Shown: positions 41,095-51,981, counted from the first letter of the stretch. The stretch: 64,000 nucleotides of DNA from Darksidea phi (GCA_030770425.1 JASJFT010000007.1:190245-254244), one strand, 5' to 3'. Notes: generated from the letters alone by a model not told the origin. Translations and numbers: made by a program.

Positions 41095-41652
41095 ATGTGT
41101 GTCGAAACTCACCAGATCGGAAGCCTGCCTCAGGTTGCCGAAACCACGTTTTCCATCGATCATCAAGAGCTTATGCGAGAGGCCCTAGAGCAGGCAAGGC
41201 AGTCCCCACCAAAGCCGTCAAACTTCTGCGTCGGCGCATTACTCGTTGATGGAGACAACGGCGAAGTTCTATCCCGCGGCTACACTTTAGAGCTCGACGG
41301 CAATACACACGCCGAACAATGCTGCTTGGCGAAGTTCGCTCAAGCGTTTGATCTACCCGAGGAACGGGTTGGAGAGGTGCTGCCCACCAATTCCGCTATT
41401 TACACTACTATGGAGCCCTGCAACCTCAGACTAAGCGGCAACCTGTCCTGCGTCGACAGAATCATTCGTACCAAAAACAAGCATGGTCATTCAGTGATAC
41501 GAAAGGTTTATCTAGGGGTCAAAGAGCCGGAGAAATTTGTAGGCGAAAACAAGGGAAGAGCGAAGCTTGAAGAGCATGGGATTGAATCCATTCACGTACC
41601 AGGACTGGAGCAAGAAATCTTGAAGGTAGCCACTGCTGGGCATGGAAGGTAG
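41095..41652 (+). CDS. Cytidine/deoxycytidylate deaminase-fold protein, RibD/Rib2-like
   Basis: This is a zinc-dependent deaminase of 185 aa without introns. The start is ATG 41095 (MCVETHQIG). The zinc site is THAEQCC (H72, E74) with TTMEPCNLRLSGNLSC (C109, C119), the HAE...PC-x-n-C layout of the family. The S-G and spacing before the second cysteine resemble the RibD/Rib2 branch (pyrimidine deamination in riboflavin synthesis), but the protein lacks any reductase or pseudouridine-synthase domain, so the substrate is open. It is divergent from the J-protein gene with about 200 bp between starts. Confidence 0.85.
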   Translation: MCVETHQIGSLPQVAETTFSIDHQELMREALEQARQSPPKPSNFCVGALLVDGDNGEVLSRGYTLELDGNTHAEQCCLAKFAQAFDLPEERVGEVLPTNSAIYTTMEPCNLRLSGNLSCVDRIIRTKNKHGHSVIRKVYLGVKEPEKFVGENKGRAKLEEHGIESIHVPGLEQEILKVATAGHGR

Positions 41653-42013
41653 TACTTCATCTGTTCGCGCGCAATGCATGCGTCGAGCTATGGGCGCGGA
41701 AAAGGAAACGAAACGAAACGAAACGAAACGAAAATGGTATCCCAACAGCAGACCCAACCATCCTGGATGAAATCGCTCTGAACGAAAGACCGCACCTTGT
41801 TCCTTAAATGCATACCTGCCGTCTGCTCCAACCGATCAGATCCTCTAATAAAGTCACGTTGCTAGCAGCGCTACTGGTCATGTCCTATCAATGTTGCTGA
41901 AGAAAGCTGGCGGGTCGAATACAATAAAATGGGCGCCTGTGCTCCTATGAAGACAGTCCGAATCGAGAAATGTACCCAAGGCAAGCGAACCGAGTATCAG
42001 TCATGACCTCGTT
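41653..42013. other. Intergenic with GAAAC microsatellite
   Basis: This is the 3' flank of the deaminase gene. It includes a pentanucleotide repeat at 41705-41734; nothing else was seen. Confidence 0.4.
41705..41734 (+). repeat. GAAAC pentanucleotide repeat, about 6 units
   Basis: GAAAC is repeated five times in tandem and followed by GAAAA, about 50 bp after the stop of the deaminase gene. Confidence 0.95.
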
Positions 42014-42310
42014 TCAGCGCGCACCCTCTATTTCTTGCATAGCAATCCATCTCTCTTTCCGTTTCCCTTCCTTCGTGCTCCCACCAAACGCCTTAGCCCT
42101 CAGCCCCATTTCGTACCTGAACCGTCTCCATCTCATCCTCCGGGCTGTGGGCTTTTTCATGCGACGTTGGTATGGCTTCTTGGGATGTGCGGCGACAGCA
42201 GCTTTCTGAGCTGCCTCGATAGTGTCGTTGGTGGGTTCTTCGAGGCCGATGGCAGAGGGGGATAGGGCGAGGAAGGACATCAAGAGGGAGGCTAGGCGTG
42301 GAGAGGGCAT
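42014..42310 (-). CDS. Small basic protein with putative signal peptide
   Basis: This 98-aa frame begins MPSPRLASLLMSFLALSPSAIG, a plausible signal peptide. The rest is rich in Lys/Arg (PKKPYQRRMKKPTARRMRWRRFRYEM) with no cysteine. It could be a secreted basic peptide or a chance frame; no homology is recognised. Stop and start are clean and no intron is needed. Confidence 0.4.
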   Translation of the reverse strand: MPSPRLASLLMSFLALSPSAIGLEEPTNDTIEAAQKAAVAAHPKKPYQRRMKKPTARRMRWRRFRYEMGLRAKAFGGSTKEGKRKERWIAMQEIEGAR

Positions 42311-44484
42311 TTTGGCTGTATAATGGATGGTGAAGGAGTGAGAGATTCCGAGATGGTTTGAGGCGGTAGGGCAGTAGCGTAGTAGGGGTTGATTTAGGGC
42401 GTTCTATCGTATAGATGCCTGAATGAATGACGAATGATATAAAGCGAAGCCTTTGAGAGGGTTGAAGGGCGTCTCCCCGAGCCGAAAAATTGAAGAAACC
42501 GCTGTACACGCGCTATCCTACCTTTAGTTAACGGAGTGGAACTCACGCAAGATATACAACGTCCCAAGCCCCCTCTCCGCTCCTTTACTACCCCGAGCTA
42601 GGGAGCTGAGAAGGGCCAGCCACCGAGTTCAGCACCACATCTATTTCCGCTCAGATTGCCAAGTATCCGTGGCGCAACCTTTCCCCATGAACCAACAGCC
42701 CGATTCCAACCTACTACAAACGTTCTCCGGTCATACTGTTTCGCAGGTGTGCTCCTTAACACACCTCTTTCAACCGCCAATATCGACAGCTTATTCGTCG
42801 CCGTGGAGAAACTGTCAGTTCTACGAGCCAATCATTGCCTTCGTGTGGCAGTGTTCAATCCTCCATTTTAACCTGACCGCTCTTCACACTGTGCTTTTAC
42901 GCTTTCCTCCTGTATGCCCCAATTGAGCGGTTGCCGGCTTCGCTTAGACCATGCAGGGCTGGCTGAACCCAACGATTTTGGCAAATCGCGCCACAGGACT
43001 GAAAATAGCTGGAGCTTGTGTAAGCACCTCCCAAACTTGTTGGTGCCTAACACGCCCCAAAACACACATGGCTGTGCGAACCTTCCACCACCCTCAAGAC
43101 CATTCAATCCGTGAACAACCAAGTGGCACCACGTTCAGAGCGCACGCTCATACGAGACCGAACTCCGCATCCGAATTTAACCTTCAGTAATTAAAAGCAG
43201 CCGACCACCACTATACACGCGCGACCGTACTTCGCACGCGGACGACCACTACTCTACCAAATCCACTCATCGGAATCTACCTTATATTAATAGCAAGGGT
43301 TTCCCACCACTCTTCTGTCTCTTCTAATCGCTCTCAGGCCTTCGATCACCAGCGAGACGTAAAACCTCCCAATTACGATACCGATTTCACAAATATTAAA
43401 GAAAACAAGGCTCAGGTGGTAGACGGTCGAGGCCAAGAAGTTGAGTGGAGGTAGAGTAGTATCACTATCATTAAGACCGATGACCAAGGAAACCCGATAT
43501 ATACGTCGCTTTTTAATAATAAGAGTGGGAGACTAACAGTCAAGGACGGCTGGAAATTATATATCATAAAAGGAAAGTTTTGTGAGAGAGGTTGAGAAGT
43601 GAAACTCTCACCGAGCAGTTGCTTGGAGGTCTGGAACTCTGCGGCTGAGTGCAGTGCTTGGTCTCTGTGGAATAGCGATCGCGCCCTCGAGCATAATTGA
43701 TGGAAAGTACATCGATAGTGACCCGATTTGGATCTTTTAGAGAGGGCGAGTAGGCGCTTGCATACCTTATATAGCTAGCATTGTACACAAAGAACCAGAC
43801 ACAAAACCAAGAACTCGAAGTATTCTCCGCTTAGGTAGTCGTCAGAACCGTCCTCCTATTATCAACACGGGGTGTTCCAGTTTCTCCTTCAGGAGGAAGA
43901 GTGTAGACATTGCGGAAGGAGACGGTTGCGTTCTGCGTACCGTCGTCCAGTCGGGAGCAAGCCCACCAACGCGGTGCGCCACTGCACCCCCTGTAACGAG
44001 CAACCACCACAACGTGGGACATGTCCTGTAGCGATGTACTTAATCCCACAGCCTAACGAACCCTTCATGTATATTAGGATGGATGCGTCGGTGGGCCGTC
44101 TCTTGTTTATATATTAGTAAGCTCTAAGAGGAGCGAATCATGTCTGCAAGGCTGATTGGGTGGTACAACCACTCGCCTGTGCTAAAGATTGCAGTGAAAA
44201 AGGGTGTTAGGACAACTAAACTCTTACGCCAAGATACTTTATTCCCCGATCTCTTGGCGCGTGCCAATGGCGTCATGAATTTGGCGAAACGAGCCGTCTA
44301 TGATCGAACTATAACGTAGATGATCATATTGAATAATTGAATAAAGGAAGCCTGGAGTAGCTCCGAGATACAAAATTTATTAATCATATGCAAATCACAA
44401 TTGTGACCATTCCTCCCTCGAGCTTGTTCAACGTCCATCGAATCAGCCGCAAACCCACTGCTCACACGAATTGCGACCGCAAAG
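42311..44484. other. 2.2-kb gene-free stretch
   Basis: No gene is supported. A minus-strand frame (43287-43487) is hydrophobic, and one at 43831-44049 contains GCSGAPRWWAC, but neither has a convincing start, signal or splice partner. Composition is moderately AT-rich near 43250-43560. Confidence 0.35.
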
Positions 44485-45232
44485 ATGTCAACAGGCGTGC
44501 CAGCAGGCACCTCCTATCTCAGTATTGAATCCAAAGATATCCAGACAGCCCCCGGCGTCTCGCTCTCTGAACATCAACGCACAATCGTAGGTTCCGTCCT
44601 CGACCTCTTCGCCGGTCGGCCCTCGCTTCCCAAACTCGCCCTTTGGCGCGACGATGCCACCTTCGCTGACCCTCTCACAATTGCAATCGGTCGGGATCGC
44701 TTCGCTGCGCAATGGTATGGCCTGCAATCCGCCTTCTCCAAGATCGAGCGTTTACACCACAGTGTGAAGGATGCAAGGAACCCGATATTGCTGGATCTGA
44801 AGACGCGGTATGTTGTTAAGGGCATTGGCAAGGAGCAGACGATTCAGAGCCTAGTGGTTATCCATTTGGATGAGCAGGGCAAGATTAATAAGGTGGAGGA
44901 CAAGTGGGATGGGAAGTTGCCAGAAAGTGCAATCGCGAATGTGAGTACAATCTTTCAGTTGCTGAATCCATTTTGATAGGGCGACTACTTTGGCGGCTGG
45001 GGTTTTTGGGCTCGGAGTCGGACGTGGGAGACGCGGGTTTGGAGGGTGCGCTCCAGCTGTTTGCGCATCCGAAGACCGACTATTTGAAGATGGTCTACTG
45101 ACATCATTACCGTAGGCTTTCCGACATTTGACCGCGGCTACCGTCCCTAAGATGGTCAACGTGCCGAAAGACGCGGAAGAGGATGCAAAGAAGGGAATTA
45201 GTCGGTTCGAGTTCGAGTCCGGGTCAGATTAG
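44485..45232 (+). CDS. NTF2-like/SnoaL-fold protein
   Basis: This is a small alpha+beta barrel protein of the NTF2-like superfamily with unknown ligand. Exon 1 (44485-44940) encodes the fold: a helix with VGSVLDLFAGR, WRDDATFADPLTIAIGRDRFAAQWYGL, then strands IERLHHSVKDAR, LDLKTRYVVKG, TIQSLVVIHLDEQGKINKVEDKWDG. The GTGAGT donor at 44941 shows it continues. The best model adds a 22-nt micro-exon (44980-45001) and an exon 45117-45232 ending ...FEFESGSD, giving 197 aa. The last exon reads FRHLTAATVPKMVNVPKDAEEDAKK, which looks genuine; the micro-exon is less sure. Confidence 0.7.
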
Positions 45233-45327
45233 GCTTCATGCTATCGCCGTGTAGTATACATGTCCTCGTAAATCGTTCCGTCGTGAGACCTCCAACCAAA
45301 GGAAGAAATATGAGACTGCGACTGCAC

Positions 45328-46039
45328 TTACTTATATCCAATAAAGATGCGCCGAATCGCTAGATGAAAGAAAATGAGCATTCCGCCGACACCATATCCT
45401 AGTGTTCTAATGTTTTGCGTCCCTTCGTTCACGATCAAAATCGTACCGCATGACCCTTGTGTTACTCTTGGGAGATCCGGACCGCTCATGGTGAGTGTCT
45501 GGCAAAAGCCGGCTACTGCTGTCGTTGTGGGCTGATTATATACGCCAATGGTGGTCGTGGTCGGAGGTGGTTGTACGTAGGCTTGAGTTGTCTGTTGTAC
45601 GCCGTAGACTGTGACGGTACTCGCAGACGCAACGTTCACACTCCCACCACACACACTTCCAGACGGACAGCAACCGACTATGCCATTCTGGTTGGCTGGC
45701 GCTGCACACGTATACCCACTGGGACAACACCTGCTACAGGTTAAACGTGTTCCACATTGCCCGAGAGAGCTCCACCGACCAGCTAGGTTGACTTATGTCG
45801 CCGCAGCTTAAGCTAGCGTGGCTTGGGCACATATTCGAGCCCTGCGTTGTAACTCCTTGGCCATCAGGACCGACGATGTAGACTGCGCCCGAAAAAGGCG
45901 CATTGTTCGAGTACGTTTGCGCTTCTGCTTCCGCGATCGCTGCTGGGTCTGGTATCGCTTTTGGTTGCGCCTCTGGTTCCGCTGCGCAAAAGATGGGGAG
46001 GGAGAACGGAACGGCGCGAAGGATGCGATGGAATCGCAT
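45328..46039 (-). CDS. Secreted or surface protein with two CCPSG cysteine modules
   Basis: The two exons are 46039-45780 and 45730-45328 with a 49-bp intron (GTCGGT donor, CAG acceptor), giving 220 aa. The N terminus MRFHRILRAVPFSLPIFCAA is a likely signal peptide. The centre has twin cysteine modules, WCCPSGYTCAAPAN and GCCPSGSVCGGS, preceded by MCPSHASLSCG. A Thr/Pro/Val-rich linker with PPPTTTTIGVYNQ follows, then a hydrophobic C-terminal helix (LGYGVGGMLIFFHLAI), which could be a GPI-anchor signal or a membrane anchor. Fungal cell-wall proteins with Cys-rich heads and Ser/Thr stalks look like this. Its role is unknown. Confidence 0.75.
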
Positions 46040-46797
46040 AATGTTAGTAGGCCGCAAAGCAAAAGAATAGGATAAGCAACAAGTGAACCAACGCCGCCAA
46101 ACAGAAGAGGCCGGCCTATAATTAAGGTTAATCCAAGGTACTTTGGCCGGACAGCTCGGAAGATGAACGGGGCCCTTAAAAGCTCGAAGCACCGCCGGAA
46201 AACAAGCTAGCTGTCGTAGCTCCGGAGCTGCAGCTTGGTGGTCAGCCGCATAGGTCATGGCAGGTGGGCAGCAAATGCCGGCTTGGTGGGGGGAAGCCTG
46301 ATCAGTATTGTCGAAGTTTGCCTTGGGACGAGGTGCTCCCTGGTACAAGCCTTCGCACGGGCCACAATGGCCAGTGGGGGACTAGTTTTACTCGGGTGCA
46401 GAAGACAATGGCGGTGTTGAGGTGGTCGTGGTGTTTGTTGGCCAGGAAGCCTGGTACCCGAGGTTGCTTTTGAGGCTTTGGCTCTCATTGCGAAGCGTGG
46501 CTGCGCGGATGATCATTGCAGGAGGACCTTGATTGTTCCTTGTCGCGGCCATGCTAGCCTTGGAACCGGCTCAGGACGGCACTGGACGGGTGCGCTACAG
46601 CAGGGGGTCCTGCTGTCATGCATGTGCTGGGCTGCTTCCTCGAGATCATCCGATGTCCTCAGGCGCTGTAGCTTGCTTTGCGCTAGTTCGGTTTGGGAAT
46701 CACAGGTCACGTGCTACCGTGGGAGGCGCTGCTAGCGCTGCCCTCTGGAACGCGTTGCGCCACGCCCCATCCATCAACATTCTTACCACAACATGAC
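46040..46797. promoter_or_regulatory. Divergent intergenic region between CCPSG protein and STN1
   Basis: This 758-bp, GC-rich gap carries the promoters of two divergent genes. Open frames on both strands here have no recognisable features and look like shadows. Confidence 0.35.
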
Positions 46798-47623
46798 ATG
46801 TCCACGCACCGGTCCACGCCCAAGTATCGACTCTACCCGGCGTACTGCTTCAGAGCGTCGCCCACCTACAATGCCTGGGTGAAACTGACCGCCGCCGATG
46901 TCCAAGCGCTCCGATCGGAGCCGGACTTTCAGAGTACTTCCCCACATACACACAGCTCCCATCGGCGCTGACACGTCGCATGCAGGCCAGCACATATACT
47001 TCCACCTCAACCACCCTATCCGCTTCGTACGCCTCGTTGGCGTAGTCGTCGCCATCGATGACATCAACGTCAAGTACACGGTCCTGACGCTGGATGATGG
47101 AAGCGGCGCCAACATCGAGGTCAAAATCGTGCGACTCACTCCGGACATGTACAACCCGGTCGAGTGCCCCTCGAATACCATGGTCGATAACGTCAACGTT
47201 GTTAGCCAGTGCGGCATCTTCGAGGTCACCGTCGACCGCAAACAAGTGGATATTGGGACGGTGATCAAGGCGAAGGCCACTCTATCCGAGTTTCGCGGTG
47301 CGAAACAGCTGGAACTGAAGAGGATATGGATCGTTCCTACGACTAATGAGGAGGCCCAAGCTTGGGCCGAGACTGCTGCGTTCAAGCAGGCTACCCTATC
47401 CAAGCCATGGCGTCTCAGCTCCGCCGAGCACAACAAGATTACAAAGGAAATCAAAATGGAGCGCAAAAAAGTCCAAGAATATGAGCGACTCAAGGCGGAA
47501 CATGAAGCGAAGAAAAAACAGCAGAGGAAAGCGCGAGAGGAATACTTGGCGCAGAAAGACGCGAGGCTGGAAGTCCGACGGCGCAAGGAAAACATCATCA
47601 TGAATGCGGGAGCATTGATATGA
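46798..47623 (+). CDS. STN1: Telomere-capping protein STN1 (OB fold)
   Basis: This is a subunit of the CST/Stn1-Ten1 complex that protects telomere ends and helps fill in the C-strand. The two exons are 46798-46933 and 46986-47623 with a 52-bp intron (GTACTT...CAG), giving 257 aa. The N terminus YRLYPAYCFRASPTYNAWVKL and the OB-fold core HIYFHLNHPIRFVRLVG, YTVLTLDDGSGANIEVKIV and GTVIKAKATLSEFRGAKQL are typical of fungal Stn1. A charged coiled helix follows the OB fold (KMERKKVQEYERLKAEHEAK). It lacks the C-terminal winged-helix part of yeast Stn1, as in many filamentous fungi. Confidence 0.88.
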
Positions 47624-48081
47624 GACCCACCCGAGCCACTCGGCCCCCTGTATGCATTCATTCGACATTAGCGCTGAAGAACTTCGGCAGCCGCTCTCGG
47701 GTAGGGGCTGAAGCTGCATCAGATGGCGCATAGCGGGATGCAAGCAACCATTGGTTATGTAGAGAGACGTGTGTGCCAGTGACCATTCAAGCGAATGCAG
47801 ATGGCCGGGATAGGAAACGTTAGTATGCCGCCTATTCCACGGCCCCCAGCCTTGCGACACCTGTCCTGCAACAGTACACACCTAAGCGCCAGCATCTCAC
47901 ACTTTGCAGCACTCATATGTAACAAGATGCACACAATATGTGACGGCGCGTACATCGTAACGCAAATTGAATGTTCAAGAGTAAGACATGACCACTGCAG
48001 CTGTCTGGGTTGTTTGCTCTATTGTTCAGTCCCTCTGCCTTCGAGTCTGTAGCATTTCCAACGTCCTCAGCAGTTTGACCT
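47624..48081. other. Intergenic
   Basis: This gap of 458 bp between STN1 and the HET gene, both on the plus strand, is presumed to be promoter of the latter. Nothing further was seen. Confidence 0.3.
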
Positions 48082-50169
48082 ATGTCGAACATCTCCCCAG
48101 CAGCATTCACCGATCCCAATGCAACCGGAAGTGGTCGCCACATCCCCAGGTACCCGCCTGAACAGCTTCAATTCGTTGAATCACAACGCTTCAAGGCCCG
48201 TTCGCCCTACTGGGAGAAGAACCAAGGTGATGACGATGGATTCTTTTCTTACAAGGACGAGACATTACCCCCGTTCGACCTTACCCAGAAGCTGAACTAC
48301 AGAGCGTTGCCAAAACCGCACTGGATTCGTGTCTTGAAAGTTGAACCAGGCGTGCACTACGGAATCAAGTGTTCGTTGGTTCACATTAATTTGGACGATG
48401 ATGAACATGAAGAGTACGAGGCTATATCCTACACTTGGGGCCAATACTACGACAATCCCAACCCTGCCTCCTTAGAAGCAGGGGATAATGAAGGTACATC
48501 AGCGCTCCTCATCTGCGACCATGTTTGGGTAAAAGTGACGATCAGCCTTTACCACGCTCTGCAACTATTCCGCCGAACAGACCGGGCGCGCTATCTCTGG
48601 GCTGACGCTCTTTGTATTAACCAAATGGATACAGCGGAAAGAGGCCATCAGGTCAGCCTGATGCAGCTCATCTATAAGGAAGCGCGAGAAGTTCTAGTCT
48701 GGGTCGGTTGGTGCGATTCCTTTTCCGTCGAAAACGCGATGCACCTCCTCTGCTGGCTCGTCAACCAGGAATGCTCAGACGCGGTAAAGGAATCACAAGC
48801 GCAGAGGGCACTATGGTATAATGACGAGGAGGCAGTAGAGAGACCACGGATCGGCGCAAGACCCTCTTCAGAATCGTCTTTCTACTCTTCCGACGAGGAA
48901 CCAATCGACCCGGACAAAGAAAAAGTAGCTTTCGAATCGGGGACCTTGAAACCACTCGTAGCGCTCTTCGAAGCAAGGTATTTCTCGAGATTGTGGGTGT
49001 TTCAAGAAATTGCGCTTTCGCCTCTAGCGACCATGTTCTGGGGCACGGCGAGAGTGACATTTCAATGGGTTGCCCTCGTCGCCGACCTTATCGAACGCCA
49101 ATATATGGCAGAGTTTGCCTCATTCGACAACGCTTTGACCGGTCTGCAGAATTGCGCGAAGATGTATCATACATGGAAAGGGGCTTATGCCAACGATAGC
49201 TTCTTCGATCTCTTGCTCGCGACGAGGGGATTGAAGTCTCAAGAACCGGTTGATAAGGTTTTTGGCCTACTTGGCATCAAGACGAGGGATTCGGAACCGG
49301 TGGATGGTAAACGGTTTGTAGAGGTTGATTACAAGGCGAAGAAGTATGAGATCTTCAAGAGGATTGCAGAGAAGGTTTTGGTGGGACAGCAGGATGTAAG
49401 ATGTTTGGCTGCTGTGGAGTACGGAGACAGGGGCTGGAAAGAGGAGGAGGCGTCATGGGTTCCTGATTTTGCAGACTTGGGTGAGGTGTTTCTACCATTG
49501 TTGAATGCGCAGACGCATGGCGACACTATAGCCCGTATAACCCCGTCTAAAGAGTGTGGTGCACGGCACTGTTTGACGTTCGAAGGCATACAAGTCGGTA
49601 CCGTAGCCCATGTCATCGATCCTGGCTTCGCAGTAGCCTCACACTGGCGTAGTATCACCATCCTCAAATTCCTACAACATCTCATCGTCGCCCTCCGTCC
49701 GCAATACCCAGACGAAACCATAGCACTATGTCTCACAGCAGGCTTCACCACATCCATGACCTCCGTAGTTATCGATATCTCCGCCCACATCGCTGCTCTA
49801 GACGCCTTCTCTACTTGGAGTGAGAGTATCATAGTTACGGACGAAAATATCGTGTCTCCGCCTCCAGACTCTTCCTCTGCAGATATCAAGACGGCGTATA
49901 AGTTCTTCCAAGCGAGTGCGAAGGCTATGCATTGCAGGCGCCTTTTTAAGTCTGAGAAGGGGCTGTTGGGTACGGGGCCTAGGGGGGTGCGAGTGGGCGA
50001 TGGGGTTGTGGTGTTGTTTGGGAGCAATGTGCCCTTTGTGCTGACGAAGGCTGACAAAAGTCATTGGAGGCTTGTGGGGCAGAGTTATGTTCGTGGTTTA
50101 ATGGAGGGACAGGGTGTTGAAGAGTGGAGAGCGAGCGGGGATGAGGCTGAAGAGTTTCACGTTTTCTAA
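48082..50169 (+). CDS. HET-domain (heterokaryon incompatibility) protein
   Basis: This intronless 695-aa protein has an N-terminal HET domain, a module of fungal non-self recognition that triggers programmed cell death on hyphal fusion. The diagnostic blocks are YEAISYTWG (112-120), LWADALCINQ (172-181) and VLVWVGW (about 204-210). FQEIALSPLATMFWG and a VDKVFGLLGI block follow, the usual order in the large HET family. The C-terminal region carries the conserved late block GVRVGDGVVVLFGSNVPFVL. There is no NACHT or WD repeat. The allelic partner is unknown. It stands alone among housekeeping genes. Confidence 0.92.
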   Translation: MSNISPAAFTDPNATGSGRHIPRYPPEQLQFVESQRFKARSPYWEKNQGDDDGFFSYKDETLPPFDLTQKLNYRALPKPHWIRVLKVEPGVHYGIKCSLVHINLDDDEHEEYEAISYTWGQYYDNPNPASLEAGDNEGTSALLICDHVWVKVTISLYHALQLFRRTDRARYLWADALCINQMDTAERGHQVSLMQLIYKEAREVLVWVGWCDSFSVENAMHLLCWLVNQECSDAVKESQAQRALWYNDEEAVERPRIGARPSSESSFYSSDEEPIDPDKEKVAFESGTLKPLVALFEARYFSRLWVFQEIALSPLATMFWGTARVTFQWVALVADLIERQYMAEFASFDNALTGLQNCAKMYHTWKGAYANDSFFDLLLATRGLKSQEPVDKVFGLLGIKTRDSEPVDGKRFVEVDYKAKKYEIFKRIAEKVLVGQQDVRCLAAVEYGDRGWKEEEASWVPDFADLGEVFLPLLNAQTHGDTIARITPSKECGARHCLTFEGIQVGTVAHVIDPGFAVASHWRSITILKFLQHLIVALRPQYPDETIALCLTAGFTTSMTSVVIDISAHIAALDAFSTWSESIIVTDENIVSPPPDSSSADIKTAYKFFQASAKAMHCRRLFKSEKGLLGTGPRGVRVGDGVVVLFGSNVPFVLTKADKSHWRLVGQSYVRGLMEGQGVEEWRASGDEAEEFHVF

Positions 50170-50310
50170 AATGGGCCCTTTGTTGGAGATGTCATCGGAC
50201 ATGACCTCATTGCTTCTATGTTCATCCTTACATATTGGTCAAAACAAGGGCTATCAAACCTTCCCTACTTAACGTACCTTCATACGACCGCTCTGACGAA
50301 CCATCAAGCG

Positions 50311-51789
50311 TCATATTACCGTCCGTTTTCTCACCAACGGCGGGTCCGTCTTCATAGTCCTAACAAGCTGTGCAACATCTTTCTTCTTCCCCATCCCGGC
50401 CCCAAATTCAAATCCTGCAGCTTGTAAAATAGCGAACCGTACAGCATCAACGCCCAATCTCTTCCTGTTAACCAAAACCGCAGAGCTACACCCTAGAATC
50501 TCGCCCAATGCGCCGCCGCCGACAGGAGGTTGGATCTCAGTTCTGATCCCATTCATGATTTGCTGTAATGTGTCTAAAGATCCCTTCGATTTCAATTTCG
50601 ACAAACTTTTGCCGTCAACACGTTTTATTGACTCGAACTTTGGGATGTAGATTTTATCGAGCTTGGAAAGGATAATCTGATGTGGTATCCCACCGAGACG
50701 AAGGGAGGCGAGGAGAGAGCGATCTTTGTCTTTGATACCATGTTGGGCGTCGAGAAGGACGAAGACGCGACGCAGCTGCTTCCGACCTTGGAGGTATTTC
50801 ATGATTTCGAGACCCCACTCGGAAAGGGAGCCTTCGCCGTAGCCGGGCATGTCCACGATGGTAACTCCTCCTGGCCCCTCAATCTTGTCATGTCCCGACT
50901 GTGTTTTGACGATGTTGGCACCGTTGCCTGGCCCGACGCCGTAGAGGTTCATCGTCTTTGTGAACCCAGGGGTGGAGGAGGTCTTTGCGAGTAGGGCCTT
51001 CGTATCCGCATTAACAATCGCGTTCAACAGACTGCTCTTGCCCACATTACTCCTCCCCACGAATGCCACCTCAGGCACATCGCTCTCAGGAAACGCCCGA
51101 AACAATGCCACCGACCTAAGAAACTTGGGTGCAGCACCATCAACGAAGAAATGTGTTGCTTTCGCTTTCTGTTCCTTGGTCGGGGGAAGCGTCTCCCAGT
51201 ACCAGTTGCAATCCTCCAGTCTCGCCGACTGTATCTTCTGCGTATGTGAGGGAAGCTTTTCTGAGGGCCAATATGAAGGCAGCGAGGGTGTGAGTTCCGC
51301 TTCTGGTTCAAGTTCTGCATTGGGTTCAAAGGAGTGTATTTTGCGAAGGGGTCGGGTTCGAGGTGTGGAGACGGGGATACGGTGGCGCGAGTAACCCATT
51401 CTATTTCCGTCAGAGAGGTCTACTTCGAGAGCAGAATTTGGGGCCCTCAAGTTTGTCCTGGCTTTCAATTTAGGGTCGCGGTTGAAGTGCTTTGCGATGC
51501 GGAACGTGGCGTCCGTATTCGAACTAGGTGGATCTTGCTCCAGCGATCCTCTATCTGCAATTGTTTTATTTGAAGACTGAGCTTTAGATTCTGGATCCGC
51601 AAGCTTTATGTGTTCCAGACTGCGTTTAGATACATGGGGATCCGCGGGGGTTTCTAAGCTGAAGTCGGAGTAGTTGCGCCATTGGAGGACGATACGCGTG
51701 CTTTGACGGATTTTCGAGCGGCGCGAGATATTGTGTGTGCAGAACTGGCATATATACGGTGTTCTTGTGGACAGAAACGCCATTGTCAA
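50311..51789 (-). CDS. Mitochondrial EngB-family GTPase (MRX8-like)
   Basis: This TrmE-Era-EngA-EngB-Septin-like GTPase of 492 aa has no intron. G motifs: G1 GRSNVGKSS (245-253), a TSSTPGF switch with the G2 threonine, G3 DMPGYG (313-318) and G4 SKLDK (375-379). The first ~40 residues (basic, with FLSTRTPYICQFCTHNISRRSK) suit a mitochondrial import signal, and a long disordered segment leads to the G domain. Bacterial EngB helps assemble ribosomes; yeast Mrx8 works in mitochondrial gene expression. It is divergent from FMC1, with about 190 bp between starts. Confidence 0.88.
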   Translation of the reverse strand: MTMAFLSTRTPYICQFCTHNISRRSKIRQSTRIVLQWRNYSDFSLETPADPHVSKRSLEHIKLADPESKAQSSNKTIADRGSLEQDPPSSNTDATFRIAKHFNRDPKLKARTNLRAPNSALEVDLSDGNRMGYSRHRIPVSTPRTRPLRKIHSFEPNAELEPEAELTPSLPSYWPSEKLPSHTQKIQSARLEDCNWYWETLPPTKEQKAKATHFFVDGAAPKFLRSVALFRAFPESDVPEVAFVGRSNVGKSSLLNAIVNADTKALLAKTSSTPGFTKTMNLYGVGPGNGANIVKTQSGHDKIEGPGGVTIVDMPGYGEGSLSEWGLEIMKYLQGRKQLRRVFVLLDAQHGIKDKDRSLLASLRLGGIPHQIILSKLDKIYIPKFESIKRVDGKSLSKLKSKGSLDTLQQIMNGIRTEIQPPVGGGALGEILGCSSAVLVNRKRLGVDAVRFAILQAAGFEFGAGMGKKKDVAQLVRTMKTDPPLVRKRTVI

Positions 51790-51981
51790 GTGGAGATGAG
51801 GAGTGCGGAAGCCTTGAGGTCGCGGTTGCCAGGAAGTTCACGCATGGTCTAAGCTTCCGCCTTTCTGCAACTTTTCGCCGCAACACCTCCGCATTCCCGA
51901 TGTCTAATATATGCCCACACGGTTGAAGTCGCCCCAGCATACCACCTCAATCCTCCCTGTGCGCGCTGCAACCTACCAGTA

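Noticed and set aside
43831..44117. Possible secreted peptide frames around a GCSGAPRWWAC sequence
   Set aside because: Open frames on both strands and no signal peptide or splice model that favours one.
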